Shown: positions 24,708 to 34,233, counted from the stretch's first letter. The stretch: 64,000 nucleotides of DNA from Leifsonia sp. TF02-11 (GCF_017565305.1 NZ_JAGEKP010000032.1:1-64000); one strand, 5' to 3'. Notes: generated by a model from the sequence alone, not told the origin. A program made the numbers and translations.

Positions 24708-24728
24708 GGCTGATGTGCTCCTTCGCGA

Positions 24729-25778
24729 TCAGGCCGGGACGCCGGCGACGGCGTCTTCGATGGTGCGCCGCATGAGCGCGTGCTGCTTCTTCACGAGGTC
24801 GATCGGGTCGGCCTCCCCGAGGTCCTGGAAGGCGTGGCCCTCCCACTCGCTGGAGAGGTACCCGCGGTAGCCGCCCTGGACGAGCTGGCGCACGATGCGC
24901 GGGATGTCCATCGCGGGTTCCTGACCCTCGGCGTCGATGTCATAGAACTTGGCATGCACGTGGAAGATCTGCGGCATGATGTCCAGCCACTCCTCCGGCG
25001 GCACCAGCCCGTGCATGTTGAACGCCAGCCGCGTGAACGGGCCGAAGCCGACCGGGTCGACGCCTTCGCCGGTGAGGTAGTCCTCGAACTTCTGGTTGCG
25101 CACGTGCATAGGCGTCGGCTCGTGCCAGATCTCGTCCATGACCGGGAAGTGCTTCTCGTCCATCCCCATCTTCGCCAGTTGCGCGAGCAGCGTCGGCGAC
25201 AGGCTGTGCATGGTCGAGGAGAAGTCGGCGGTGAACCCGAGCCGGTCACTGCCGAGCTCGTCGTAGAGCTCGCGGATGCCGAGCACCTTGGGGTCGTTGG
25301 GACCCTGCGGCGCGTGGATCTCGTAGCCGAGCCGCTGGTCGTACTTCTCGGCGAGCGGCAGGAGGCTGCGCAGCAGTTCCCGGCCGGCCGAACGGATGAC
25401 GACCCGTTTGAAGCCGAGGGTGTGCGCCGTCTCGAGTTGCCTGGCGAGGAAGTCGTGCTCTTCGTCCGGTGTCATGTCGCGGTCTTTGCGGCGCCCCATG
25501 TCGAGGTTCGTGCCGACGGCGCTCGGCTGGAGGCCGTACTTCTCGAGGGTGTCGAACCAGAGCTTCACGAACGCGGCGTCGACATCCGGGTAGGTGCGCA
25601 GCAACTGGGCGATGTTGAACTCGACGCCCGGGCCGATGCCGTTCTCGGCGACGGCCGCGATCAGGGTCTCCGGCGTGTAGAGGCCGGCCGCGAACTCGCT
25701 CGTCATCGAGTAGAGCGTCGTGCCCAGCTCGATTCCGGTGCCGGCGATGCCGGCTCCGATGGTGTCCTCCGCGCTCAT
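24729..25778 (-). CDS. C-glycoside deglycosidase alpha-subunit-like TIM barrel
   Basis: A 349-residue barrel of the AP-endonuclease-2 family. Candidate metal/catalytic residues are E153 and H155 (GYEIHAPQGP), D185 (GFTADFSSTMHSLSP), H273/H275 (IFHVHAKFYD) and E311 (SSEWEGH). These motifs are shared with the fused protein at 39566-41047, where a beta domain is attached to the same polypeptide, which supports the assignment. The family cleaves the C-C bond between sugar and aromatic ring after C3 oxidation, leaving an anhydro-keto sugar. ATG at 25778 overlaps the upstream barrel gene by ATGA. Confidence 0.8.
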   Translation of the reverse strand: MSAEDTIGAGIAGTGIELGTTLYSMTSEFAAGLYTPETLIAAVAENGIGPGVEFNIAQLLRTYPDVDAAFVKLWFDTLEKYGLQPSAVGTNLDMGRRKDRDMTPDEEHDFLARQLETAHTLGFKRVVIRSAGRELLRSLLPLAEKYDQRLGYEIHAPQGPNDPKVLGIRELYDELGSDRLGFTADFSSTMHSLSPTLLAQLAKMGMDEKHFPVMDEIWHEPTPMHVRNQKFEDYLTGEGVDPVGFGPFTRLAFNMHGLVPPEEWLDIMPQIFHVHAKFYDIDAEGQEPAMDIPRIVRQLVQGGYRGYLSSEWEGHAFQDLGEADPIDLVKKQHALMRRTIEDAVAGVPA

Positions 25779-26893
25779 GCGCTCACTCCTTCCGTGCTCG
25801 GCAGCCACTGCGCCAGCTGGCGGCGGGCCTCCGCGGCGTCTGTGACCATCCGGCTCCCCGTGTTCTGAGCGGCCGAACGCTGCACGGCCTGCTCGTCGCG
25901 GATGATCTCGAAGGGCGACTGCCAGTAGTTCCAGTGCCAGCCCTCGTATTCGCTGGAGATCGCCCCGTTGTAGCCGTTGCGCACCAGCAGCGCGATGAGG
26001 TCGCGCACCGGCACCGAGGGCTCCTCGTGGTTCTCGTCGATGCCGAAGAACTTGCCGTGCACGTGCTTGATCCACGGCATGATCTCGAGCCAGTCGTCCA
26101 CCCGCGCCGGGCCGAACAGGCCGGTGCCGTTGATGGCGAAGTCGATGCCGAGATCGGGCCGGCCGTTCTGCGCGGCCAGGCCGATGAACCGGCCGAAGCG
26201 CTGACCGTGGTCGGCCTGGTCGGCGGGAGGCCCGGCCTCGTAGAACTCGTTCCAGAGGTCGACGACCTGGCCGAGCAGCTCGTCGGTGGCGCCGCGGCGG
26301 CGGTACGCCTCGATCAGTGAGGGCGCGAACCCGGCGGTGGTGGCGCCCCAGTCGGCGGTGAAGCCGAGGAACGGCGACCCGACCTCCTCGTAGCGGTCCC
26401 GCAGCGCGAGGATGCGCGGGTGCGACGCGTATTGGTCGGCGTGCACCTCCAGGGCCAGCGTCACGCCGTACTGCTCGGCGATCGGAGCGAGCGCGGCCAT
26501 CGAGTCGGGTGTGATCGAGATCTGCACGCGCGCGATCGGGAACCCGAGCTTCGCAGCCGCCTCGATCTGGCGACGCATGTATTCGATGAGCTCGTCCTGG
26601 TTCAGGAGCCGGTCGCGGTGGATGCCGATGTCGGCGTTGATCGCCAGCGACGTGGTGACGAGGCCGAGCTCGTCGATCAGCTCGCGAAACCTCCCGGCGA
26701 ACCGGTCGTCGATCGCGGGGAAGCCGCGGAAGCTGGAGAAGCCGATGATCTCGAGCCCTGGTCCGTAGCCGTCGGCGGCGACCTTGCGGATCAGTCCTTC
26801 GAGGTCGTACTCGCGGCCGTGGAACGCCCGGGTGAAGCTGTAGAGGGTCACGCCCTGGATCGGGGATCCGAGACGCGTGGTCGAGTCGCTCAT
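25775..26893 (-). CDS. Second deglycosidase-alpha-like TIM barrel
   Basis: A 372-residue paralogue of the neighbouring barrel. It keeps E149-x-H151 (ALEVHADQY), D181 (FTADWGATT), the HVHGKFFGID motif with H277/H279, and E315 in SSEYEGWHWNYW. The STMHSLSP segment is changed to ATTAGFAPSL, so substrate or step may differ. It lies directly after a DUF6379 gene with an ATGA overlap, the arrangement expected of an alpha/beta pair. It could be a deglycosidase for another aglycone or an isomerase for the released sugar. Confidence 0.77.
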   Translation of the reverse strand: MSDSTTRLGSPIQGVTLYSFTRAFHGREYDLEGLIRKVAADGYGPGLEIIGFSSFRGFPAIDDRFAGRFRELIDELGLVTTSLAINADIGIHRDRLLNQDELIEYMRRQIEAAAKLGFPIARVQISITPDSMAALAPIAEQYGVTLALEVHADQYASHPRILALRDRYEEVGSPFLGFTADWGATTAGFAPSLIEAYRRRGATDELLGQVVDLWNEFYEAGPPADQADHGQRFGRFIGLAAQNGRPDLGIDFAINGTGLFGPARVDDWLEIMPWIKHVHGKFFGIDENHEEPSVPVRDLIALLVRNGYNGAISSEYEGWHWNYWQSPFEIIRDEQAVQRSAAQNTGSRMVTDAAEARRQLAQWLPSTEGVSA

Positions 26894-27285
26894 GCCGCCA
26901 CCGCCTTCATGGTCTTGCTGTCGTGCTCCTCGATGTGGAGCACCTCGTCGTCGCCGATGATGATGTACGGGATGTAGACCGTGAGGTCGACGGACACCTC
27001 GTGCTCGCCGTCCGCGGCGACCGGGATCTCGCCCGAGAGCACGGCGGAGTCGAGCGGGAACCACCACTCCTCGGTGTCGTCCTTCATCTCTGCGAAGGTG
27101 CGCTCGCGGCCGTTGAGCTCCCAGCGGAGCGTCTCGGCCGGAGCGGGCACGCCGTCCACGGACAGCGTGGCGCCTGCGATGCAGGACGCCGGGAGTGCAC
27201 GGTACCAAGGGATGCGCACGTCCACCGCGGCACGCGTGCCGGTGGTCCTGAGCGTTCCCTGCTCGATGATGCGATCGGGGATCAC
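26890..27285 (-). CDS. DUF6379 protein, C-glycoside deglycosidase beta-subunit-like
   Basis: A 131-residue member of the DUF6379 family: RAAVDVRIPWYRALPASCIA is the family core, followed by SVDGVPAPAETLRWELNGRE and a C-terminal VSVDLTVYIPYIIIGDDEVL in place of the YMQI segment. It overlaps the barrel at 25775-26893 by ATGA, so the two are probably translated together as a complex. It follows the GMC oxidase by 30 bp, with AAGGAGG before the start. Confidence 0.8.
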   Translation of the reverse strand: MIPDRIIEQGTLRTTGTRAAVDVRIPWYRALPASCIAGATLSVDGVPAPAETLRWELNGRERTFAEMKDDTEEWWFPLDSAVLSGEIPVAADGEHEVSVDLTVYIPYIIIGDDEVLHIEEHDSKTMKAVAA

Positions 27286-27315
27286 GAGTCCTCCTTGACT
27301 ACTTTTTCCGTGTTT

Positions 27316-28914
27316 CTACACACTAATGTTGGTTTGCTGCATAAGCAAGGATCCGGCGCCTGTCAGTTCGCGCGCGATGCGGCGAGCGCCCTTCACGGCC
27401 AGCGCGACGGAGGTCAGCGTCGGGTTGCACGCCGTCGCCGTCGGGATGACGCCGTTGCCGGCGACGAAGACGCCCGGCGCCTCCCACACCTCGCTGTCCG
27501 GGCTGCACACGCTGCGGCCGTCGTCGGTCTCCCCCATCCGCACGCTGCCCTGGTAGTGCAGGGAGGCGCCGAGCGGCATGGTGAACGGCCGGTCGCCGAT
27601 CGGGTCGCCGACCGCTTTCGCCAGCTCGACGATCTCGGCCTGCGCACGCTCGACCACCGCGCGGTCGCGGTCGGTGAGCGTGTAGTGGATGCGCATGGCG
27701 GGCATCCCGTACCAGTCGAGCTCGTCGTCGGCGAACGCCACCCGGTCGTCCCACTGCAGGTCCTTGGCGCAGAACAGGCCGAGCCCGACGATCGAGCCGG
27801 GCACGACCGGATCGTCGTCCGCGAGCGGGATCGGCGAGGCGTCGAGCTGCATGACCTGACCGTGGAACGGCACCGCGTCGGTGAACGGCACCCAGCTCAC
27901 GCCGCTGCGCTCGCTGATCGCGCCGTCGATGATCTCGTCGGCGCCGACGCTGCCGCCGGTCGCACCCTCCGCTCCGCGCTCGGCGGCCGCGACCTCCGCG
28001 GCATCGCGGATGCGGGTGGCGTACACGACCTGCGTCTGATCGTTGAGCATGCGGCCCAGCGCAGTCGGACGGATGCCGGACGCCCAGAGCACTTGCGGCG
28101 TGCGCAGGGCGTCCGCGGCGACCACGACGAAGCGCGCACGCACGGTGTGGAGATCGCCCGTGCGCCGGTCGCGCACCTCCACGCCGACGGCGCGGCCGTC
28201 AGCGAGCAGCACCCGGGTGACCAGCGACTCGTCGTACAGCGTGAAGTGCGCGTTGGCGCGGGTCTCGTCGCCGAACACCACGTCGGAGCCCGACCAGACC
28301 AGCCGGCCGTCGTCCCGGCGGTGCACCGCAAGGGGCATCCGCTGCACGCGCCGGGCGGCGGGCCGCCCGTCGTCCACCGCGGCGGCGAGCCGATCGCGGA
28401 CGAGCGCCGTGAACGGCGCCCCGTCGAAGGCGTCGGTCGTGACGCCGAGCAGCCGATCGGCCTCGTCGAGGAGGTCGTCCAGGTCGGGCAGGAACGCGAT
28501 GCGCTCGCTGTCGCCCGGCCGCGGGCAGGCGCCGGTCCAGTGCGCGCCCATCCCGCCGACGTTGCTGGAGAACGCGGCGACGGGCATGCCGTCCTCCCCC
28601 GGCTCCTGGTAGCCCTCGTCGAGGAGGTAGGTGCCGGGGCGTCCGCGGCGCAGGCCGGCGGTCACGGCACCCGGCGAACTCACGGTCTCGGAGCCGGCGC
28701 CCGGCCCCTCCGAGCGCTCCTGGGCGTCGGCGCGCGCGATGGGGTCCTCGATGTTCTTGACGTGGGCTCCCGGCGGGCTCGACACCGTCGGGCCGACCTC
28801 GAACAGCGCGATCGTCGAGCCGGGCGCCTCCTCGCTGAGGATGCGCGCGTAGGCGGCGCCCGTCGGGCCGCTACCCACGATGACGACGTCGACCACCTCG
28901 GGATACCGGCTCAT
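27316..28914 (-). CDS. GMC-type FAD oxidoreductase, C-glycoside 3-oxidase-like
   Basis: A 532-residue flavoprotein. The FAD motif is VVIVGSGPTGAAYARIL, the second flavin contact is SSNVGGMGAHWTGACPRPG, and the C-terminal active site shows H453 in SLHYQGSVRMG and N497 in ACNPTLTSVALAV, the His/Asn pair of pyranose oxidases and related GMC enzymes. Microbacterium enzymes of this type (CarA) oxidise C3 of the sugar in C-glycosides (established). The adjacent DUF6379 and barrel genes argue for that role here. A natural electron acceptor other than oxygen cannot be excluded. ATG at 28914 overlaps the upstream gene as ATGA. Confidence 0.83.
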   Translation of the reverse strand: MSRYPEVVDVVIVGSGPTGAAYARILSEEAPGSTIALFEVGPTVSSPPGAHVKNIEDPIARADAQERSEGPGAGSETVSSPGAVTAGLRRGRPGTYLLDEGYQEPGEDGMPVAAFSSNVGGMGAHWTGACPRPGDSERIAFLPDLDDLLDEADRLLGVTTDAFDGAPFTALVRDRLAAAVDDGRPAARRVQRMPLAVHRRDDGRLVWSGSDVVFGDETRANAHFTLYDESLVTRVLLADGRAVGVEVRDRRTGDLHTVRARFVVVAADALRTPQVLWASGIRPTALGRMLNDQTQVVYATRIRDAAEVAAAERGAEGATGGSVGADEIIDGAISERSGVSWVPFTDAVPFHGQVMQLDASPIPLADDDPVVPGSIVGLGLFCAKDLQWDDRVAFADDELDWYGMPAMRIHYTLTDRDRAVVERAQAEIVELAKAVGDPIGDRPFTMPLGASLHYQGSVRMGETDDGRSVCSPDSEVWEAPGVFVAGNGVIPTATACNPTLTSVALAVKGARRIARELTGAGSLLMQQTNISV

Positions 28915-29705
28915 GCTGCGGCCGCCAGCTCGCGGATGAGCGCGACCGAGGCCGCCGACTCCTGCGTCGGGTAGTACTCGAGCCCGATCGGCCCGTCGTA
29001 GCCGGAGGCCCGCAGCATGCCGAGGCGGCCCGCCCAGTCGAGCTCGCCGGAGCCCGGTTCGCCGCGGCCGGGGGCGTCGGCGAGCTGCACGTAGGCGATC
29101 AGGCCGCCCGCGTTTGCCAGCTCCGCGGCCATGTCCTCGCCTTCGACGGCCGAGTGGTAGATGTCGTAGAGCACGCCGAAGAACGGGGAGTCGACGCCGC
29201 GCGCGACGTAGACGGCCTCTGCCGTGCGATCGAGCAGCGAACCGGGGTGGTCGACGCGCACGTTGACCGGCTCCAACGCGAGCGTGATGCCCGAACCGTC
29301 GATCTGCGCGATCGCCTTCTGATAGATCTCGACGAGCTTGTCGAGCTGCACCTGCCGCTTCCAGCCTCCGAAGCCCGTGCCGCTGCCGACTACGATGCGC
29401 GGGCAGCCGAGGTCCTGCGCGATGGCGACGCCCTCGTCGAGCTTGCGGTAGAACTCCGAGTGGTCCCACGGCGGGATCATGAACTGGGTGCGCGGCTCCG
29501 AGAGCTGGGCGGTGAGCTTCGTGCCGGTCTCCTCCAGCGCGGCCTTCAGTGCAGGGAGGTCCTTCGGCGTCGCGGGGGCGTCGATGCCGGTCGGTCCCCA
29601 CATCTCGACGGCACCGAAGCCGGCCGCTGCGGCGGCACGGACGCGATCGTGGTAGTCGCCGGCCTCGGTGAAGAGCAACTCGATGTTGGGTGCGAGCTCG
29701 TACAT
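28911..29705 (-). CDS. Hydroxypyruvate-isomerase-like TIM barrel
   Basis: A 264-residue barrel resembling hydroxypyruvate isomerase and related ketose isomerases. Visible: YELAPNIELLFTEAGDYHDR at the start, ITLALEPVNVRVDHPGSLL with the metal Glu, LYDIYHSAVEGEDM with Asp and His, YVQLADAPGRGEPGSGELDW with Gln, His replaced, and GLEYYPTQES with the last Glu. It is shorter than the deglycosidase barrels and has the Hyi-type DAPGRxEPGxGE segment. It probably isomerises a small keto sugar or hydroxy-aldehyde. It overlaps the GMC gene by ATGA. Confidence 0.83.
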   Translation of the reverse strand: MYELAPNIELLFTEAGDYHDRVRAAAAAGFGAVEMWGPTGIDAPATPKDLPALKAALEETGTKLTAQLSEPRTQFMIPPWDHSEFYRKLDEGVAIAQDLGCPRIVVGSGTGFGGWKRQVQLDKLVEIYQKAIAQIDGSGITLALEPVNVRVDHPGSLLDRTAEAVYVARGVDSPFFGVLYDIYHSAVEGEDMAAELANAGGLIAYVQLADAPGRGEPGSGELDWAGRLGMLRASGYDGPIGLEYYPTQESAASVALIRELAAAA

Positions 29706-29717
29706 GGGTTCTCCTGT

Positions 29718-30089
29718 TCAGAACATCGGATGGTCGTGGGCGGCATGCACGGGGACCTGCTGCAGCACGTCCCAGTGCTCGACGATCCGGCCGCTCTCGA
29801 ATCGGTAGATGTCCGCGACCGCGGCGTCGGCGGCGCCGGGTCGCGAAGCCTTGACGTGCACCATCGCGTGGTCGCCGTCGACGAGGATCCGCTGGATCGC
29901 GAACCGTGCGTCCGGGCTGCCGTCGAACTTCGGCGTCAACGCCTCCACCGCGGCGGCGGCGCCGTCGGCGATGTTCGGGTTGTGCTGCCGGTAGTCGTCG
30001 GCGACGAGGGCGGCGAAGGCGTCGGCGACGCGCTTCTGCGTGTAGAAGAGGTCGCAGAAGTGCTCGAACGCAGCGCGGTTGTCGCTCAT
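29718..30089 (-). CDS. Small SnoaL-like protein
   Basis: A 123-residue single-domain protein of the SnoaL/NTF2-like group: FEHFCDLFYTQKRVADAFAA, YRQHNPNIADG with the frequent QHNP motif, and DIYRFESGRIVEHWDVLQQV at the end, all common in the nuclear transport factor 2 family annotated next to catabolic genes. It starts at 30089, overlapping the large glycoside hydrolase gene by ATGA. Its function is unknown. It is the second SnoaL-type protein in this operon. Confidence 0.78.
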   Translation of the reverse strand: MSDNRAAFEHFCDLFYTQKRVADAFAALVADDYRQHNPNIADGAAAAVEALTPKFDGSPDARFAIQRILVDGDHAMVHVKASRPGAADAAVADIYRFESGRIVEHWDVLQQVPVHAAHDHPMF

Positions 30090-32716
30090 GACGACTCCGT
30101 CCGAGACAGCGTCACGGGCCCGAGCAGCCCGCTCGGCTCCTGCTGCGCGAACGCCGAGAAGAAGTCGGGCTGGGCCTTGGCGAGGGTGTTGGTCACGTCG
30201 ATCTCGAGCGTGTTGCTCCCGGCCAGCACCCCCGCCGGAATCTCGAAGACGTAGGGAGGCGCGATGCGGGTGCCGAGGTCGACGCCGTTCAGGCGCACGC
30301 CGGCGATCTCGAAGACCTGGCCGAGATCGAGGACGTGCGAGGCAGCCTCCGCCTCCGTCTCCGTCTCCGTCTCGAACGACGCCGTGTATCGCGCCGTGCC
30401 GCTGAACCGCGGCAGGAGGTCGGGGTCGCTGAGCGGGCGGAGACCGGTGAGCTCGCCCCAGTCCGAGAACACGGCCTCCCCTGCCGTCGCGACGGACACC
30501 GACCACGTCGGCGCCAGCACTTCCGCGGAGTCGCGCGCGGACGCCGATCGGACCGGCAGCCCCTCCCACGCCGACGGCCCGCCGACGATCAGCACCAGCG
30601 ATTCACCCGGGCCGAGATCGAGGACGACGGAGGTCGACCCGTCGTCGGCCATCCCGGGAACCGCGGTCAGCGCGCCGGTCATGGCGTCGTACGCGACGAC
30701 CTCGCCCTGCCGCGGAAGCAGCGCCGTCGCACGGACGGCCTCCTGCACCGACTCGTTCACGAGCATCAGCACATCCGCGTCGCCCAGATCGCGGCGCAGC
30801 ACCCGCAGCGACGCCGCCGGGCGGTCGAGCCGCACCGCGCGGTCCGTCATCGCGGAGACCGCATCGACCAGCCGCCTCTGCGACACCTGACGGAACCGCA
30901 CCCGGAGGGCGTTCGCATCGCCGCCGGAAGCAGCCACCTCCGGAACCGAACCCACGAACACGACGGGAACCCCCGCGTCGTCGAGCCGCAGCAGCTCTCG
31001 CGCAACGTGCGCGGGAAGGAAGGCGCTGCCCGGCACGATGAGCGCGTCGTAGGTCTCGCCGCCGAGCGACAGCCGCGACGCGTCCGCACCGGCAGCGGGG
31101 AGGGCATCGGCCGGCACGATGTCGGCGTCGAGCTGCGCCTCCATCAGCAGCCGAAGCGGCCGCTCGGACGGCATCGCGTCGCCGAGCCATTCGGCCTCCG
31201 CGTGGTAGAGCACGGCGAACGGGGCGACATGCGCGCCGCCCTGCAGCAGGTGGCTCAGCCGATTCGTGTAGGCGCTCAGCAGGCGCTGATGCGGGTACTG
31301 CGGGTTGTTGCCGCGCGCGTAGAAGTGCGGAGGGCAGTCCGGGTCGGGGAACGGCGCGGGCGAGAAAGCGTGCGGCACGATGTGCGTGACGCCCCGCACG
31401 AGGAGGTGGTTCGTCAGCCAGGTGAACAGCCGCAGCCCCGCGTACCAGCCGTACGCGCCGATCGTCTCGCACATCGCCCTGCCCTGTTTCAGGGGATCGA
31501 GGTGCGCGGCGGACGACGCCAGCTTGGCAAGCCCGAAGTGGAAGAACTCGCCGTCGGCGGCCCCGCTGAGGTTGCCGAACGGTCCTCGCGAGAAGCCGGG
31601 CACGACCTGGCCGCCGATGATGTCCACGCCCGCCATGTCCTGGCCGGCCATCGCGCGGAAGTAGTGCCCGGCGCCCGGGCCGAGCCGTGCGTGGGAGCCG
31701 TTGTCCTCGATGACGTGCCCGATGTGCTCGACACCGTGCGCGCGGCACCAGTCGCCGAGCCGGCGTCCGAAGTTCTCGGAGTACAACTGCGAGACCGTGT
31801 CCATGTAGGCGTAGCGCAGCTCGCGCTCGCGTCCGCCGGCCGGCATCCACAGCAGCGGCAGCAGTGGGGTCGCGTCACGGCCGAGACGCTCGGACAGGCG
31901 CGCGGCGACCGCGTCGTTCCACGGCAGCGGCACCGCCTTGCCGAGCCGCGAGTCGAAGTCGAAGGTGTCGGGGTCGTTGTAGAGCCCTGGCTCGTCGCTG
32001 AAGAACCCGCCGATCGTGGTCCCGAACTCGTCGGCGTAGCGCTCGTGGATGCGCTCGTAGACCGTGTCGATGAGCAGCCGCGTGGAGTCGGCGTTCAGGT
32101 AGTCGATGTGCCGCGCGTGCGGCTCGCTGCCGCCACCTTCGCCGACCGAGAGGAAGAAGACCCGCCACCAGCCGTCCGGGATGTCCCAGTGCAGCACGCC
32201 GTCGACGATGCGTTCGGTCAGGTCGACGGGGTCGCCGACGAGCTCGTCGGAGTCCTCGGCGCGCGGGTAGGCGAGCACGCGCAGCAGCGCGCCCGGCTGC
32301 TGCGCGGCCTCCGGACCCCAGAACTTCCGCCGCTCGACGATGAAGGAGGCGCCGCGTGCCGGACCGACGGCGTCGGTGTGCCGCTCGGTGAGGAAATGCC
32401 GGCGCAGCTCGGCCGGTGCCGCCTCCACGGCGCCGCCGGCGTGGCCCGTCGGGAAGATGTCGTCGTCGAAGAACCACACCGTGAGTCCGCGGCGGCGGGC
32501 GATCTCGAGCACGGCATCCACGTCGCGCCACCAGCCTTCGCCGAGGAACTCGGGGTGCGGTCGTGCCTCCAGGATGACGGCGCCGATCCAGGCGTCCGCG
32601 ATGCGCTCCAGCTCCTCGCGCACGACCTCGACCGGTCCGCCCTTCTGCCAGAACAGGGGCATGATCGCGTTCGGGACGACGCCGGTCACCGCATCGCGCA
32701 AGCGTTCGAGGGTCAT
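30086..32716 (-). CDS. Large glycosyl hydrolase, GH106 (alpha-L-rhamnosidase)-like
   Basis: An 876-residue protein. Its N-terminal barrel has VVPNAIMPLFWQKGGPVEVV, the segment FFDDDIFPTGHAGGAV, the DEPG motif TIGGFFSDEPGLYND with a likely catalytic acid, and GHVIEDNGSHARLGPGAGHY. The C-terminal ~250 residues form beta-sandwich modules, ending GVLAGSNTLEIDVTNTLAKA, a jelly-roll signature of this group. There is no signal peptide, so the enzyme should act inside the cell on imported glycosides. It overlaps the GH43 gene by ATGA. Rhamnose removal from flavonoid C-glycosides is plausible but inferred. Confidence 0.75.
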   Translation of the reverse strand: MTLERLRDAVTGVVPNAIMPLFWQKGGPVEVVREELERIADAWIGAVILEARPHPEFLGEGWWRDVDAVLEIARRRGLTVWFFDDDIFPTGHAGGAVEAAPAELRRHFLTERHTDAVGPARGASFIVERRKFWGPEAAQQPGALLRVLAYPRAEDSDELVGDPVDLTERIVDGVLHWDIPDGWWRVFFLSVGEGGGSEPHARHIDYLNADSTRLLIDTVYERIHERYADEFGTTIGGFFSDEPGLYNDPDTFDFDSRLGKAVPLPWNDAVAARLSERLGRDATPLLPLLWMPAGGRERELRYAYMDTVSQLYSENFGRRLGDWCRAHGVEHIGHVIEDNGSHARLGPGAGHYFRAMAGQDMAGVDIIGGQVVPGFSRGPFGNLSGAADGEFFHFGLAKLASSAAHLDPLKQGRAMCETIGAYGWYAGLRLFTWLTNHLLVRGVTHIVPHAFSPAPFPDPDCPPHFYARGNNPQYPHQRLLSAYTNRLSHLLQGGAHVAPFAVLYHAEAEWLGDAMPSERPLRLLMEAQLDADIVPADALPAAGADASRLSLGGETYDALIVPGSAFLPAHVARELLRLDDAGVPVVFVGSVPEVAASGGDANALRVRFRQVSQRRLVDAVSAMTDRAVRLDRPAASLRVLRRDLGDADVLMLVNESVQEAVRATALLPRQGEVVAYDAMTGALTAVPGMADDGSTSVVLDLGPGESLVLIVGGPSAWEGLPVRSASARDSAEVLAPTWSVSVATAGEAVFSDWGELTGLRPLSDPDLLPRFSGTARYTASFETETETEAEAASHVLDLGQVFEIAGVRLNGVDLGTRIAPPYVFEIPAGVLAGSNTLEIDVTNTLAKAQPDFFSAFAQQEPSGLLGPVTLSRTESS

Positions 32717-34227
32717 CGCTGCACCTCCCCGTCGAGCGGACGGTACTGGAAGCGCCGGAACACGACATCGCCGTCACCGGCGGCGAACAGCGCCGGCCGG
32801 AGGCTCTTGAGGTCGTTCAGCGTCGCCGAGTGGACGCCGGAGGTCTCGTACCGCACACCGTGGCGCACCCACGCCTCGCCAGGCCGCCGGTGCCAACCGG
32901 TCACGACGTGCCGGTTGTTCCGGAGACGCAGCTCGATGGAAGCACCCGGCTCGGCGGGCTCGCGCCAGTGCGTCCGGATACCGCCGGCGTAGCTCTGCAT
33001 CGCCGAGCCGTCCCAGCCCATCCCGAAGAACATCCGGTCGTTGAAGTAGAGGAGCAGGCCCCCGAGCGCGGCGTCGCACACCTCCAGCACGACCTCGATC
33101 TCGTAGGCGTCGTCCATCGCCCACGTCGTGAGCGGCGACGAGTCCGCGGGCGATGTGCCCGCGCCGCGCACGGTGAGTCCGTCGTGGAAGCGCGTGCGGG
33201 AGCGCTCGTCGATTCCAGGGTTGTCGAAGGTCCAGCGTTCGCCCCACGCGGTGTTCGAGAAGTCGTCGGAGGGCGCAGGGACCGCGATCGGCGAGGAGGC
33301 GCCGGCCGGCTTCCGCAACGGCGCGCCCAGGTCGGCGGCCGACGCCACCGGCCAGCCGTCCTCCGTCCAGACGATCGGTTCGAGCAGCGCCTGCCGGCCG
33401 AGGGTGCGATAGCCGTTAGCGTAGCCGTGCGACACCATCCACCAGCTGCCGTCCGGCGCGTCCAGGATGGTCGCGTGGCCGCGCGACCACCAGGCCTCGT
33501 CCGCCGACCAGGTGCGAGCGATCGGGTTGCCCGGCGCGTTCTGCCACGGGCCGTGCACCGAGCGCGCCCGGGCGACGATGACCATATGGCCGGTCGCCGG
33601 CCCTCCGGTGCCGCCGACCGCACTGACCAGGTAGAACCAGTCGCCGCGCCGGAACAGCTTCGGCCCTTCCAGCGCGTACGCTTCGGTGATCCAGTCGTCG
33701 GGGTACCGCCAGCCGTCGTACACCTGCTCGAGCGCTGTGACAGCGTGGAGGCCGTCCGGGCTCAGCCGGCAGCGGCGGATGCCGTTGACGAACAGGTAGC
33801 GCTCGCCGTCCTCCCCCACGACGTGGCCCGGGTCGATCGCCCCGGTCACCCCCGTGAACACCGGCTCGCTCCACGGCCCCTCCGGGCTGTCGGCGTGGAT
33901 CACCCAGATCTGCGGCTCGGTGATGGCCTCCGACCACGCGCTCGGGATGAACGGGATGTAGAGGTAGAAGCGTCCGTCGTGCTCGACGAAGTCCGGAGCG
34001 AACACCGTGCTGAGCGGCTCCGCGAGCGCGCAGGTCACGAAGGTCCAGTTGACGAGGTCGGGCGAGCGCCAGATCGCCAGCCCGGGCGACGCGTCGAACG
34101 ACGAGTGCGTCAGATAATACAGCTCACCCACCCGCAGGACCGCAGGGTCTGGCCGGTCACCGGGCAGCACGGGGTTGAGGAAGGTCCCGTTCCCGAGGTC
34201 GGGGGCGGAACGGGCAGCGTCGGTCAT
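32713..34227 (-). CDS. GH43-family glycosidase
   Basis: A 504-residue five-bladed beta-propeller glycosidase followed by a beta-sandwich domain. Typical signs: NPVLPGDRPDPAVLRVGELY with the general-base Asp, the mid-propeller region PEGPWSEPVFTGVTGAIDPG with the pKa-modulating Asp, YALEGPKLFRRGDWFYLVSA with the general-acid Glu, and ARSVHGPWQNAPGNPI. From about residue 310 a second domain (SDDFSNTAWGERWTFDN) follows. Members cleave beta-xylosides or alpha-arabinosides. Without a signal peptide it should act in the cytosol after uptake. It starts 6 bp after the ABC permease gene in the same operon. Confidence 0.86.
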   Translation of the reverse strand: MTDAARSAPDLGNGTFLNPVLPGDRPDPAVLRVGELYYLTHSSFDASPGLAIWRSPDLVNWTFVTCALAEPLSTVFAPDFVEHDGRFYLYIPFIPSAWSEAITEPQIWVIHADSPEGPWSEPVFTGVTGAIDPGHVVGEDGERYLFVNGIRRCRLSPDGLHAVTALEQVYDGWRYPDDWITEAYALEGPKLFRRGDWFYLVSAVGGTGGPATGHMVIVARARSVHGPWQNAPGNPIARTWSADEAWWSRGHATILDAPDGSWWMVSHGYANGYRTLGRQALLEPIVWTEDGWPVASAADLGAPLRKPAGASSPIAVPAPSDDFSNTAWGERWTFDNPGIDERSRTRFHDGLTVRGAGTSPADSSPLTTWAMDDAYEIEVVLEVCDAALGGLLLYFNDRMFFGMGWDGSAMQSYAGGIRTHWREPAEPGASIELRLRNNRHVVTGWHRRPGEAWVRHGVRYETSGVHSATLNDLKSLRPALFAAGDGDVVFRRFQYRPLDGEVQR

Positions 34228-34233
34228 CGGAGG

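Noticed and set aside
30335-32992. 885-codon plus-strand frame opposite the GH106-like gene
   Set aside because: Arg/Val/Glu-rich antisense translation with no domains; the opposite strand is a coherent glycosidase with coupled neighbours.
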